DNA from: Phlebopus portentosus
Taxonomy: Eukaryota; Basidiomycota; Agaricomycetes; Boletales; Boletinellaceae
NCBI GenBank assembly: GCA_037892935.1
Contig: JAYXKI010000001.1
Span: 1,984,001-2,048,000 of the forward strand
Length of the DNA: 64,000 nucleotides
Direction of reading: 5' to 3'
Positions 51,475 to 62,380 of this stretch are shown piece after piece. Made by a program: the position numbers and the translations under genes. The notes below the pieces were generated by a model. The model did not search any database, was not told where the DNA came from, and worked only from the letters and a program-made list of their open reading frames with translations. Each line of letters starts with the position of its first letter. Within the stretch, counting starts at the first letter, position 1.

Positions 51475-52933
51475 ATGAGCTCCCGGATTCCCGTGCCATA
51501 GCCCGTTTCTGCCGTGTTGTCCGCCTCCCATGCTTCCCCAGCATCGGGAGGCGGTCCCCATCCGTCGTTGGATGGCCAGGGCTGTGGTGACTCAGGAATT
51601 ACCTCCCTCAGCAGTTCTTCTGCTTGCTGGTCCAGGCTTCCGGGTTGCGTTTCTGTGGAGACGTAGTCTGGGAGATCTTCTTCCACTTCGATGCTTCCTT
51701 CGACTTCCTGTTCCTCTTGGGCGAGCGCAGCAGGCGCTACCAGCCCTCTTTCCTCAACTACCTCAGCGACGTAGCTTCTTCCAACTTCCACTGCTTGTTG
51801 TCGCAACTGCGACGACGGTTGTCCTGTTCGAGTGTCCGTTCCTCCTGGTTCCCTGCTCTGGCGAATGATCTCGACCATCTGATCCACAAAGCGTTCACTT
51901 GCTGGGATCAGGCTGGGCATCTGGTCGTCGTCGGAGTCTGAGCTCACGCTTGCGAAGCGGTTAGCCAGACTTAGGCCTCTACCTTGTAGCGGGGAGTCAG
52001 GGCTCAACCTTGCCCTTCCTCGCCTAGCTCGCTGTGTCAGGTAGGATTGACGAAGCCTAATCGTTTGTTGGATCCGACGAATGCCTTCCGTGATCGAGTA
52101 CTGGGCCGCGAGTTCTTCCTCGGCATTGCTGATCCGGGCTCGAATAGCCTCGACCTGTTCGACCAGGTAGCTAGCCTGCGTGTGTAACTGCAGGAAGTCC
52201 GTACCAGTCAGCCGAATAATCTCTTGCTGGGAGTTGACCACTTGTTGAGCAAGGGCTGATTGACTGCCCTGAATGGCCATTGTTACCGCTCCCAGAATTC
52301 GAGCCTGAAGAATACCGAACGCATAGTTGATTCGTACGTCCCGCTGTTCGCCTTCTCGCCTGAGACTGGTGATGACTGCCTCGGCGATCGCATCTCCGAC
52401 GTGTCCCTGAACATGTGCCAGAAACTCCCCAGTGTCTGTCCTTCTACGGTAAGGTTCTCGGAGTATTGAGAGCCCATGTCGTAGAGTCGAGCAACAGTAG
52501 CTGTGAGAGTTCTGAGGGACCGATCAACGCTAGTAAGTCGATTGTCGAGGTCGATGACGGCGTGTCGCAGGGCGGAGACAACTTGGTTGGGTTGCCCGTC
52601 AGTACTGACCATTCGGTCCAAGCGTCCGTGTAGACTGTCGAGTCGTTCACTGATGCGTGCCAGAGCGGATTCCATACGTTCTCCAGGTCCGGGTTGAGGA
52701 ACTGCCAGTCGTTGAGTTTGGAGTAGAAATCTCCGACCGGCACGACGGAATGGGGAACCTCTTTCGTTGTCTTGCCGTTCCATCCACGTCCATAACGTTC
52801 CAAAGCCTCGAAGAAGGCAGACTCGACCTCGGAGTTGTTGAGCAACGACGAATACCAGGGAAGAAAACCAGATGAAGCCGAGTGTAAACCAGAAACTAGA
52901 CCAACCAGCTTGCCACAGTTCCATCGGTGACAT
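51475..52933 (-). pseudogene. element X ORFb, 5' half, interrupted by Y
   Basis: ATG 52933 (MSPMELWQAGW), membrane segment, coiled coil, then one C missing from a run at 52426-52430 shifts the frame; beyond it the frame is open (52280 to 51475) and contains the 50 bp segment absent from Y (52155-52204). It ends at ATGAG where Y entered. Confidence 0.75.
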
Positions 52934-53361
52934 AGCTGTTTCGCAGAAGTGTAGTTGCCTTGATAAACTTGTAGTAGGACTTGGTGGAGGAAATGGGAAT
53001 GTTCGAGTAGGGTGTATTCGAACGCTTTATATTCCTGACACAGAGCGAGTAATTCTTCTTCAACTGGTGTCGGACCTCTAAGTGCCTCCCAATTGAAACT
53101 GTGTCCGTTCAATAGGTTGTCCGCGTGTACAAGCAAGAACTTCCTCCCAACTCTTTCGTGTCTTTCGGCGGTGATTCGAAGCTCCAGGGCGGATAGTATA
53201 ACCGACCGGTAGGGTTCTAGGATAGGGGTGTTTGAGTGCTTCTTACCTCGATAGAAGTTTATCGTGCGAAACGCCGAATTGACTTCTTCTTCGAATGTAT
53301 GGAGCGCTCTAACAAAACTCCGATGGAGTGTATAAGCCTGCTTTAGCCGTCGACGATACGC
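52444..53361 (-). CDS. element X ORFa, Met-free open frame
   Basis: Same 305-codon frame as in Y, bounded by TAA at 53362-53364 and the stop at 52444, again without ATG. Lies directly after the leader that follows X's 5' LTR. See the Y copy for description. Confidence 0.5.
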   Translation of the reverse strand, partial: AYRRRLKQAYTLHRSFVRALHTFEEEVNSAFRTINFYRGKKHSNTPILEPYRSVILSALELRITAERHERVGRKFLLVHADNLLNGHSFNWEALRGPTPVEEELLALCQEYKAFEYTLLEHSHFLHQVLLQVYQGNYTSAKQLCHRWNCGKLVGLVSGLHSASSGFLPWYSSLLNNSEVESAFFEALERYGRGWNGKTTKEVPHSVVPVGDFYSKLNDWQFLNPDLENVWNPLWHASVNDSTVYTDAWTEWSVLTGNPTKLSPPCDTPSSTSTIDLLALIGPSELSQLLLLDSTTWALNTPRTLP

Positions 53362-53498
53362 TTATCGGTGATCAGCTAACTGAATTAACAGGCACGGGAG
53401 AAACCCTCCCGGGGCAGAGCAATACTTACTGATCGATAGTGGGTATTGCACTATGAAACAGCAAGATTGATTATCCCAGGATTGGAGCAAAATTATAA

Positions 53499-55104
53499 TG
53501 TTAGGACCAGTGTTTTCGGACGAGGTGGTCAGTCCGAGCGTACCGGAACAAGTCCCTGCTTCCTCCTTCTGACAATGTATGATTGGAGAGTAGAGTAGCG
53601 AAGGTTAGATGTACTACTAAGAAGCGAGCTATAGGCTCAAGCTTGACCCAGCAGTAGAGCAGAGGTTCAATCAAAGGGGTACAGTTATGATTGAAAGTAC
53701 AAAATAATTTTGCTGAGGGACAACACCCCGCTCAGCTGGCGCTTTAAATAAAGTTTCTACTGAATACTACCGACTACCAAATACTACCGACCATGCCTCG
53801 CTATTGGTTAGGACAATGTGTTTCAGCTGGTGTCACTACTACTCTCTTGAGTCTGTAGTACCACTGACAACTCTGGTGGTGCTACCGAAACTCCTGGTTG
53901 CACCACCGACTACTTCCTTCCCTATTAGGCAGGCCCTAACTTCCTTCCGTTCCGAAGAAGCCTTCCCCAGGCTTCTATCGATCTCCGTTCCTATCACATG
54001 TTAATCCTTAACGCCAATCTTCCCATGAGAGACTTCTTTCATGTGCCGCGATCTCGCTTCGCCGGCGCTCCGTTACTCCGGCCGAGCTTCTGCCGTTTAA
54101 TCTTCCATCATGGGGCTGACCGTTATCTCGGGATTTGGGATCGGCAACCCCTGCCGATCATCGGAGATTAACCTTGGCGGCTGTGTAAATTTAGCCGACA
54201 CCCTTCTGTGCCTTGCCGCGATATCGATGTCAGTGAATTGTAGTCCGGTACCCGTCGTTAACCTGTATCTTCTTCCCAGGTGATTCGTTCCGCGCCATTC
54301 GTCGACTGTAATAACCCCTTCTTCCGATCGTTCCCATGCTTCTAGCATTCGATCCGTTGCTTCTTCGATAAGACTTTCGACGTCCGATGGCGCACTGTAA
54401 TAGATCGGCCAATCGACTTCTACTGCAGTGTTTCGACACAAGGTCTGGTGACGATGCTGATTGATCCAAGCTCTCACGCCAACCTTCAGTGCATAGATAT
54501 CCCTGTCGCCAAGCCATACAGATACCTCATGATCGTATGCGCTCATTCCGCGGTTCGGCAATGGTTGGTCAAACGTTCATTCCGAGGGTCCGGGTTTATG
54601 CCGAATCTTGACATCGGCCCCTTCCCTAGTTACTAAGCGCTCCACGAAGTTCTTGAGGAGCCACTCCGAAAGAACCCAACTCCTTTGGTATGCCAAATAG
54701 CAGTTTGTACAAACCAGGCTTTCATGAACAAAGCGTCTGGTTGCACTATGTCGATATCGTCTCTTCTGCAGGAGTTCCACGTATCTTGCGATGTTCCATT
54801 CTTCCATGTCCACGTAGCTTCGCTCGGGTGGAGGAGTATGTCCAATATGCATTCCAGCTAGTCCTTGCTGTAAATCGTATGGGTCCTCCCTTTCGTCGCG
54901 TTCGTCCTCGTAATATCGTCGATCAGGTTCCTCTTGAATATATTCCACAGCGACCTCCCCAGGTCCTTGCTGTACTAGTGGGCGAGAATCGCCTCCACTA
55001 TTCTGTCCTTGAAGCCTTTCGAAATGCTCTTGATTAGGCTGCATAATTCGGTGTGTAAAGCGTCTGATGCCACGCCGCATTGTATATCCACAATTTTCGT
55101 AACA
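53499..55104 (-). repeat. element X 5' LTR
   Basis: 1606 bp; ends TTCGTAACA then AGCTG, the X target duplication. The TATA-like TTTAAATAAAG context and R/U5 lie at 53499-53760. Confidence 0.9.
54097..55080 (-). pseudogene. LTR ORF in X 5' LTR with a CpG nonsense change
   Basis: Same as the X 3' LTR copy except CGA to TGA after PGPSE, near 54577, splitting the frame into 55080-54577 and 54561-54097. The change is C to T at a CpG. Confidence 0.75.
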
Positions 55105-55343
55105 AGCTGAGCGGGGTGTTGTCCTTCAGCAAAATTATTTTGTACTCTCAATCATAACTGTACCCCTTTGATTGAACCTCTGCTCTACTGCTGGGTTAAG
55201 CTTGAGCCTATAGCTCGCTTCTTAGTAGTACATCTAACCTTCGCTACTCTACTCTCCAATAATATTTTATCAGAAGGAGGAAGCAGGGACTTGTTCCGGT
55301 ACGCTCGGACTGACCACCTCGTCTGAAAACGCTGGTCCTAACA
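55105..55343 (+). mobile_element. solo LTR of family B (right part)
   Basis: Continues the LTR broken at 29725 and ends GGTCCTAACA, followed by CTTCC. The first five bases are the X duplication AGCTG. Confidence 0.92.
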
Positions 55344-55584
55344 CTTCCAAAGAAATCGTTGCGCTCTTGGGACCCATCAACTCTGATGATGACTGGAAGG
55401 CAGTGGTCGCAAAATTCAAGGCAGACGTTGCCTTGGCCAGGTCAGCAATGGATGAACTAGACCATGGCGTCACGACGGTAATCCTGCCGGAAAAGACAAA
55501 ACTGGTCAAATGGATTGCACCTACAGGTTCGATGATGGTACGGTGGTTGACAAATCTGGTGATGGAGTCTTTGATGGATGGGTG

Positions 55585-55690
55585 GAAGGCAACCACGGTG
55601 CGTAAACCGTGCACTCTAATCAAGAATTTTAGTTAACGAAGGCAACCACGGTGCGTAAACTGCGCACTCTAATCAAGAATTTTAGTTAAC
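55585..55690 (+). repeat. 53 bp tandem duplication spanning a probable intron
   Basis: Two copies of a 53 bp unit (55585-55637, 55638-55690) beginning GAAGGCAACCACGGTGCGT and ending AGTTAAC. Each holds a GTGCGT donor-like site and a TTTTAG acceptor-like site, so the duplicated part is an intron with exon edges. Confidence 0.7.
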
Positions 55691-56296
55691 GAAATTCGAC
55701 AGGCACAGAAGGAAGCATTGGAGCAAGTCCATCCCAAAGGAACAAAAGAAGTCTGGTCAGAGACGGTGTACTCCAACTACTACGACACGGACGCTCTCCT
55801 ATGGATGCTGTACTATGATCGACGGGAATTTTACGCTAAGATGGAGACCAAACAATGAGCTTTCTTTCGCAGATGCAGGGCTCTATTCCATCCTGCCTTG
55901 TTCGATTTGACTTGTGGGTTCTTCTTGGGTGAATCGTTCCCTCCAATGTTCCCAAAACCGTGCCCTGACATCAAAAAGGCTCTCGAGAATGTGAGAATGG
56001 AGAGCTCCAAGTTCCAATGCACGGCGAGGTTCACCGGCAACACGGATTACACATGAGATGAAGCTGTCTGGAGTCACATAGGTACTTCTTCTTGTCTATC
56101 AACTCCATCTAAACCTTCCTACAGCAAGCATTTGAGTATTGGGAGAATATTGAGCAACGACACCTTTGTGCAGGGCACATCCTTCACATCAACAAGGTGA
56201 AATTGAGAACGGTCCGACTCCTCTGGGAATACTACGGCTATTCCATCCTTCGTCGTCGGCTCTATCAACTCGTTCATGCTCAGGAATCCAAAATGC

Positions 56297-56460
56297 AATA
56301 ACAACAACAACAGCAACAACAACGACCACAACAAGTGCTGTCTGAACCTTCTCAACCTCTCTCTCAACTGCAACAACAACAGCAGCAACAACCAATGCTG
56401 CCTGAACAATTTCCTCCACAACAACAACAACAGCAGCAACATCAAATGCTGCCTCAGGAC
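56297..56460 (+). repeat. CAA/CAG trinucleotide tracts (polyglutamine coding)
   Basis: Several runs of CAACAACAACAG-type repeats in the frame of the decayed gene; a second AAC-rich run at 56970-57005 codes Asn. Confidence 0.7.
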
Positions 56461-57123
56461 ATCAATAGTCCAATGGAGGTTGATTCCGCTCCTCTTCAGG
56501 TCAAAGCTGGCAAAACACTTGAGGACGGAGAAGTTGCGGAACTGGTCAAAACACTCGAAACTGGAGTGGAACATTTGGAAGGGGCTAGCCGTTCTACACC
56601 CTTAACCTCACTCGAACCCACAATGCTTGAGATTGAGCTTTGCAAGAGTGAAAGATGTGAAGAAGAGGAATGCGCTGCTCAATGCACCGAAATCTCCCGG
56701 ATGGCTGCCAAAATTGAGGCCAACATGCGATGACAATTAGATGCTGGGACTCGCCGCATTTGTGGTGTTTGGCAAGTGGTGGATTTGGATGAGGAGACTC
56801 CTGCGATTCAGGAAAGTCCTGAGAGTCCTCCTCCTGGTCATCGGGGAGAAGACTCCATTATCATGAGTCCAGGCAATGGCGAAATAGATATTGGTGATGT
56901 GGGAATAGAGGCAAATGAGCCATTTGAGACGGATGCAAGCCTTGAAGAGATTCAGGCTCTCAATACTGTGAGCAACAACAATAACAGCAATAACAACAAC
57001 AATAGCGGTACTGCTGCTGTTCCATATGAAACTGTTGAAATGCGAGTGGAACACATTTCTCCAGCACGATGAGCGTCTTCTCAACCTGAGGCTGGTCCTT
57101 CTAGGATTCCAGCTAATGGCGGT

Positions 57124-58719
57124 TGTTACAAAAATTGTGAATATACAATGCGGCGTGGTATCAGACACTTTACACACCGAATTATGCAGCCTAATCAAGA
57201 GCATTTCGAAAGGCTTCAAGGGCAGAATAGTGGTGGCGATTCTCGCCCACTAATGCAGCAAGGACCTGTGGAGGTAGTTGCACAAGAGGAACCCGATCGA
57301 CGATATTACGAAGACGAACGCGATGAGAGGGAGGACCCATATGATTTACAAGCAGGACTAGCTGGCATGCATATTGGGCACACTCCTCCACCCAAACGAA
57401 GCTACGTGCAGATGGAGGAACAAAACATCGCAAGATACGTAGAACTCCTGCAGAAGAGACGATATTGACATAGTGCAACCAGACGCTTTGTTCACGAAAG
57501 CCTGGTTTGTACAAACTGCTATTTGGCATACCAAAGGAGTTGGGTTCTTTCTGAGTGGCTCCTCAAGAACTTCGTGGAGCGCTTAGTAACAAGGGAGGGA
57601 GCCGATGTCAAGATTCGGCATAAGCCCGGACCCTCGGAACGAACATTGGACCAACCATTGCCGAACCGCGGAATGAGCACATATGACCATGAGGTATCTA
57701 TATGGCTTGGCGACAGAGATATCTATGCATTGAAGGTCGGCGTGAGAGCTTGGATCAATTAGCATCGTCACCAGACCTTGTGTCAAAACACTGCAGTAGA
57801 AGTCGATTGGCCAATCTATTACAGTGCGCCATCGGACGTCGAAAGTCTTATCGAAGAAGCAACAGATCGAATGCTGGAAGCATGGGAACGATCGGAAGAA
57901 GGGGTTATTACAGTCGACGAATGGCGCGAGACGAATCACCTGGGAAGAAGATACAGGTTAACGTCGGGTACCGGACTACAATTCTCCGACATCGATATTG
58001 CGGCAAGGCACAGAAGAGTATCTGCCAAATATACACAGCCGCCAAGGTTAATCTCCGATGATCGGCAGGGGTTGCCGATTTCGAATCCTGAGATAACGGT
58101 CAGCCCCATGATGGAAGACTAATGGCAGAAGCTCAGCCGGAGTAACGGAGCACCGGCGAAGCGAGATCGCGGCACATGGAAGAAGTCTCTCGTGGGAGGA
58201 TTGGCGTTAAGGATTAACATGTGATAGGAACAGAGGTCGATAGAAGCCTGGGGAAAGCTTCTTCAGAACGGAAGTAAATTAGGGTCTGCCTAATTGGGAA
58301 GGAAGTAGTCGGTGGTGCTACCAGGAGTTTCAGTAGCGCTACCAGAGTTGTCAGTGGTACCACCGACGCAAGAAAGTGGTGGTGACACCAGCTGAAACAT
58401 ATTGTCCCAACCAATGGCGAGGCATGGTCGGTAGTATTTAGTAGTCGGTAGTATTCAGTAGAAACTTTATTTAAGGTGCCAGCTGAGCGGGGTGTTGTCC
58501 CTCAGCAAAATTATTTTGTACTCTCAATCATAACTGTACCCCTTTGATTGAACCTCTGCTCTACTGCTGAGTCAAGCTTGAGCCTATAGCTCGCTTCTTA
58601 GTAGTACATCTAACCTTCGCTACTCTACTCTCCAATTATACATTGTCAGAAGGAGGAAGCAGGGACTTGTTCCGGTACGCTTGGACTGACCACCTCATCC
58701 GAAAACGCTGGTCCTAACA
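57124..58719 (+). repeat. element C 5' LTR
   Basis: 1596 bp, TGTTACAAAAATTG to GGTCCTAACA. Left flank is GCGGT; the right partner is outside the window. Confidence 0.92.
57148..58122 (+). pseudogene. LTR ORF in element C, broken
   Basis: ATG 57148 to TAA 58122 with TGA after LLQKRRY (about 57466) and TAG after WIN (about 57760). Remaining sequence keeps the CxxC, the YDHEVSIWLGDRDIYALK block and the VSPMMED end. Confidence 0.75.
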
Positions 58720-58856
58720 TTATAATTTTGCTCCAATCCTGGGATAATCAATCTTGCTGTTTCATAGTGCAATACCCACTATCGATCAGTAAGTATTGCT
58801 CTGCCCTGGGAGGGTTTCTTCTGTGCCTGTTAATACAGTTAGCTGATCACCAATAA

Positions 58857-59774
58857 GCGTATTGTCGACGGCTAAAGCAGGCTTACACACTCCATCGGAG
58901 TTTTGTTAGAGCGCTTCATACATTCGAAGAAGAAGTTAATTCGGTGTTTCGCACGGTAAACTTCTATCGAGGTAAGAAGCAATCAAACACCCCTATCTTA
59001 GAACCCTACCGGTCGGTTATACTATCCGCCCTGGAGCTTCAAATCACCGCCGAAAGACACGAAAGAGTTGGAAGGAAGTTCTTGCTGGTGCACGCGGACA
59101 ACCTGTTGAACGGACACAGTTTCAATTGGGAGGCACTCAGAGGTCCAATGCCGGTCAAAGAAGAATTACTCGCTCTATGTCAAGAATATAAAGTGTTCAA
59201 ATACACCCTACTCGAACATTCACATTTCCTCCACCAAGTCCTTTTACAAGTCTATCAAGGCAACTACACTACTGCGAAACAACTATGTCACCGATGGAAC
59301 TGTGGCAAGTTGGTTGGTCTAGTTTCTGGTTTACACTCTGCATCGTCTGGTTTTGTTCCCTGGTATACGTCATTGCTCAACAACTCTGAGGTCGAATCAG
59401 CCTTCTTCGAGGCTTTGGAACGCTATGGACATGGGTGGAATGGCAAGACTACGAAGGAGGTTCCCCATTCCATCATGCCAGTCGGAGATTTCTACTCCAG
59501 ACTCAACGACTGGCAGTTCCTCAACCCGGACCTGGAGAATGTATGGAATCTGCTCTGGCATGCATCGGAGAGCGACTCGACAGTCTACACGGACGCCTGG
59601 ACAGAATGGTCAGTACTAACAGGCAACCCAACGAAGTTGTCTCCGCCCTGCGACACGCTGTCATCAATCTCGATAGCTGACTTACAAGCGTTGATCGGTC
59701 CCTCCAAACTCTCACAGCTACTGTCGCTCGACTCTACGACATGGGATCTTAATATTCCGAGAACCTTACAGTAG
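58857..59774 (+). CDS. element C ORFa, open Met-poor frame
   Basis: Open from 58857 (after TAA 58854-58856) to TAG at 59774, 305 codons. It remains intact although the rest of C is damaged. One Met has arisen (GPMPV for GPTPV in X/Y). Compared with Y, most changes in the first 220 nt of the ORFb overlap are silent in this frame. Confidence 0.5.
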   Translation, partial: AYCRRLKQAYTLHRSFVRALHTFEEEVNSVFRTVNFYRGKKQSNTPILEPYRSVILSALELQITAERHERVGRKFLLVHADNLLNGHSFNWEALRGPMPVKEELLALCQEYKVFKYTLLEHSHFLHQVLLQVYQGNYTTAKQLCHRWNCGKLVGLVSGLHSASSGFVPWYTSLLNNSEVESAFFEALERYGHGWNGKTTKEVPHSIMPVGDFYSRLNDWQFLNPDLENVWNLLWHASESDSTVYTDAWTEWSVLTGNPTKLSPPCDTLSSISIADLQALIGPSKLSQLLSLDSTTWDLNIPRTLQ

Positions 59775-61192
59775 AAGGACAGACGCTGGGGGAATTTCTG
59801 GCTCACATTCAGGAACACGTTGGTGATTCGGTGGTGGAGGCAGTCATCACCAGCGCCAGGCGAGAAGGCGAACAACGGGATGTGCAGATCAACTACGCAT
59901 TCGGTATACTTCAGGCTCAAATTCTGGGGGCAGTAACGATGGCCATTCAGGGCAGTCAATCAGCCCTTGCTCAACAGGTGGTCAACTCCCAGCAAGAGAT
60001 CATTTGACTGACTGGTACAGACTTTCTGCAGCTGCACATGCAAGCTAGCTACCTAGTCGAACAAGTCGAAGCCATTCGAGCCCGAATCAGCAATGCGGAG
60101 GAAGAACGTGCGGCCCAGTACTCAATCACGGAAGGTATTTGTCGGATACAGCAAACAATTAGGCTTCGCCAATCCTACCTGTCCCAGCGAGCTAGGCGAG
60201 GAGGGGCAAGGTTGAGCCCTGACTCCCCGCTGCAAGGTAGAGGCCTAAGTCTGGCCAACCACTTCGCAAGCGTGAGCTCAGACTCTGACGATGACCAGAT
60301 GCCCGGCCTGATACCTCATGGAGAACGTTTTGTGGATCAGGTAGTCGAGATCATTCGCCAGAGCAGGGAACCAGATGGAACGGACACTCGCACAGGACAA
60401 CTGTCGTTGCCATTGCGACAACAAGCAGCAGAAGCCTTCAGGAGCTATGCTGCTGAGGTAGTTGTGGAAGGAGGGCTGGTAGTGCCTGCTGCGCTCGCCC
60501 AAGAAGAACAGGAAGTCGAGGGAAGCATCGAAGTAGAAGAAGACCTCCCGGACTACGTCTCAACGGACACCCAACCCGGAAGCCTGGACCAGCAAGCAGA
60601 AGAGCTGCTGAGGGAGGTAATTCCGGAGTCGCCACAACCCTGGCCATCCAATGATGGATGGGGACCACCCCCAGATGCTGGAGAAGCATGGGAAGCGGAC
60701 AACACGAGGGAAACGGGTTATGGCACGGGAATCCGGGAGTTGATGTGAAACGAGCAAGGAGAGCTCGTGGAAGGAGCGATCCAACGGCTGGGATGGAATG
60801 GCCACTACGTTGAAAGGAACCACATCCAGTACCCACACCAGGACTCGCCGCCAGGATCGCCTACTCCAAGCGCTCGTGAGCTTGAGGAGAGAGAAGAAAG
60901 GCTCCAGGCGGCAAGTGAGTACTCCCCAGACTCTGATTATGATTATGATCCTATCCTACGTCCTAACAGCTGCCCTATACCATCGGAGTTTCTCGACATA
61001 CGAGAGGGACTACCAAGGCAGGGGGTAGCAAACATGGCGAGGGTAGTTTGGGTGCAAGGTAACGATGTAGAAGAGTCAACCAGCGAGGGTCAAGAATACT
61101 TCGATGTGAACGACGATTGGGAGACGGAAGAGGAAAGCGAGGAACACAAAAGCGGCGAGGAACGATACGAAGCTCAGGAAGAAAGGAGATAG
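59285..61192 (+). pseudogene. element C ORFb, broken
   Basis: Homologue of MSPMELW... starting at ATG 59285; CGA to TGA after the membrane segment, another TGA and a TAA further on, and TGG to TGA near 60747 (after GIRELM). Open pieces 60038-60748 and 60767-61192 retain the Gln-rich helix region and acidic tail. The 50 bp segment lost in Y is present here. Confidence 0.75.
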
Positions 61193-61389
61193 GCCCTGGT
61201 TTAGAGCTGGGAGCTTGCCAGGAGGAAGGAAGACGCCCAAGAACCGACCGGGGAGGAAGGGTAAGGTGGCTAGTTGGAAAGTGGAGGTGGTACTCACTGG
61301 ATAACTTAGCTACTAAACCATGTATTATTGTAATGCGCTAAATGAAGGTGATACTCATAAAAATGTTGGTTGAATTCGTCTAGGTCATT

Positions 61390-62380
61390 ATGTCAAACAA
61401 AGATATCATGAAGTATCCCTTGTTTAAGGGAAACCCTTATGAGTCGCTTGAGAACTTCCAGAATCAAATGATCAGCCGGTTGAATGAAAAACATCTGAGC
61501 GACCCAGCCAAGAGGGTTAAGATTATTTTGGAATGTCTGCGAGGTCAAGCTCAGACTTGGGTTAATGGCAAATGGGCCGTGAATAGAAATCAATTAGTCT
61601 CCACCTACAAGCGAGATGCGGATGGCAAGCTTGTTATGGACAAGAAGGGTGGATGGGACGATAAGGACGATCTATGGAATGAATTAGCGCTCAACCACAA
61701 TGGCATTTTTGGACTTCAAGAAGAAGCCGAGCGAAATATTAGGACGATTTATCAGGAATGGGCGTGGGTGAAGCAGTATAACAGGGCCTTTGATGACATT
61801 AGGATGAGGCTGCTGAAGCACTACGACCATCAGGCACTGATTTACGAGTACAAGAGAGGACTATACAGACCACCCAGAATGGGACCTGAACCAATGGAAG
61901 GAGAACGCTAGTAATCTGGAGGCCAGTCTGATGGCTGCCAAGGTGATAGGCAGCAATAGGAAGTACACCCCTATGTTTAAAGATGGGCAGGCGGTATCGT
62001 ACACGCCAGTGCCCCCAGAAGCTCGCCATCCAGCTGAGTTTCTGGGTGAGCCTATGGACATCGACATGTCTAGGTGCTTTACTAGGGGGTCCCAAGGAGA
62101 TGCCAGGATATGCTGGGCATGTGGCAAAACAGGTCACTTTGCACGGGACTGCAACAACGTAGGGCGAGACACACAGGGAAGCCGTGGACACTGAACCAAC
62201 TACAAGAGACGGGTGCAGAAGAGACAATCTGGCAAGACTGGCCGCTTCCTAAAATGCCGGGAAGTTGGGATTAGCAGCGATTCTGAGATGGAAGAACTAC
62301 TGGACAAGAAAATGAAGTTACCAAGGTGTAAGGAACGGGCTTCGTATGCCCTCGAGGAGGATTCCGAGGAGGATTTTTGA
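61390..62380 (+). pseudogene. gag: element C gag, frameshifted
   Basis: Intact to about 61860, where 32 bp present in X/Y (around NQTILKALLT) are missing; a further TGA replaces CGA after SRGH. CCHC motif CWACGKTGHFARDC is still encoded. The end GAT TTT TGA is preserved at 62372-62380. Confidence 0.9.

Larger units (their letters stand above)
29726..55104. mobile_element. nested composite of two family B chromoviruses, X and Y, with internal inversion
   Basis: Outer duplication AGCTG (29721-29725, 55105-55109) marks X, whose LTRs are 29726-31331 and 53499-55104 (1606 bp each). A second pair, 40784-42388 and 49870-51474 (1605 bp each, opposite orientations), belongs to Y. The join 51474/51475 reads LTR then ATGAG, and the join 42388/42389 reads LTR then CTCAT, so ATGAG is Y's target duplication in X ORFb, one side now inverted. 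Reversing the segment between the X 3' LTR and the Y 3' LTR restores a normal Y inserted head-on into X. The X pair shares diagnostic LTR variants and so does the Y pair, which supports this pairing. Confidence 0.85.
55349..57072 (+). pseudogene. decayed unknown gene with polyglutamine/asparagine tracts
   Basis: Plus-strand exons carrying stops: LLGPINSDDDWKAVVAKFKA ... SLMDGWKATT, then EIRQAQKEALEQVHPKGTKE, DALLWMLYYDRREFY, FFRRCRALFHPALFDLTCGF, then after a probable 47 nt intron (GTACTTC...AGCAAG, about 56090-56136) AFEYWENIEQRHLCAGHILH and LLWEYYGYSILRRRLYQLVH, polyQ segments (56297-56460) and an acidic Asn-rich end. TGA at the TKQ/AFF join and in TDYT/DEA, TAA before the polyQ and TGA after ANMR break it; two of these look like CGA to TGA. 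Not matched to a known family. The 5' part was separated by the solo LTR at 28364. Confidence 0.45.

Noticed and set aside
51375..52280. 301-codon frame ending in LTR sequence
   Set aside because: Chimera of X ORFb with the antisense end of the Y LTR created by the insertion; the tail after GIREL is not native.
29726..55104. Simple tandem array LTR-body-LTR-body-LTR plus a solo LTR insertion
   Set aside because: It would explain the order, but the LTR variants pair outer with outer (X) and middle with the plus-strand LTR (Y). A full Y inserted into X followed by inversion explains both the pairing and the ATGAG/CTCAT duplication.
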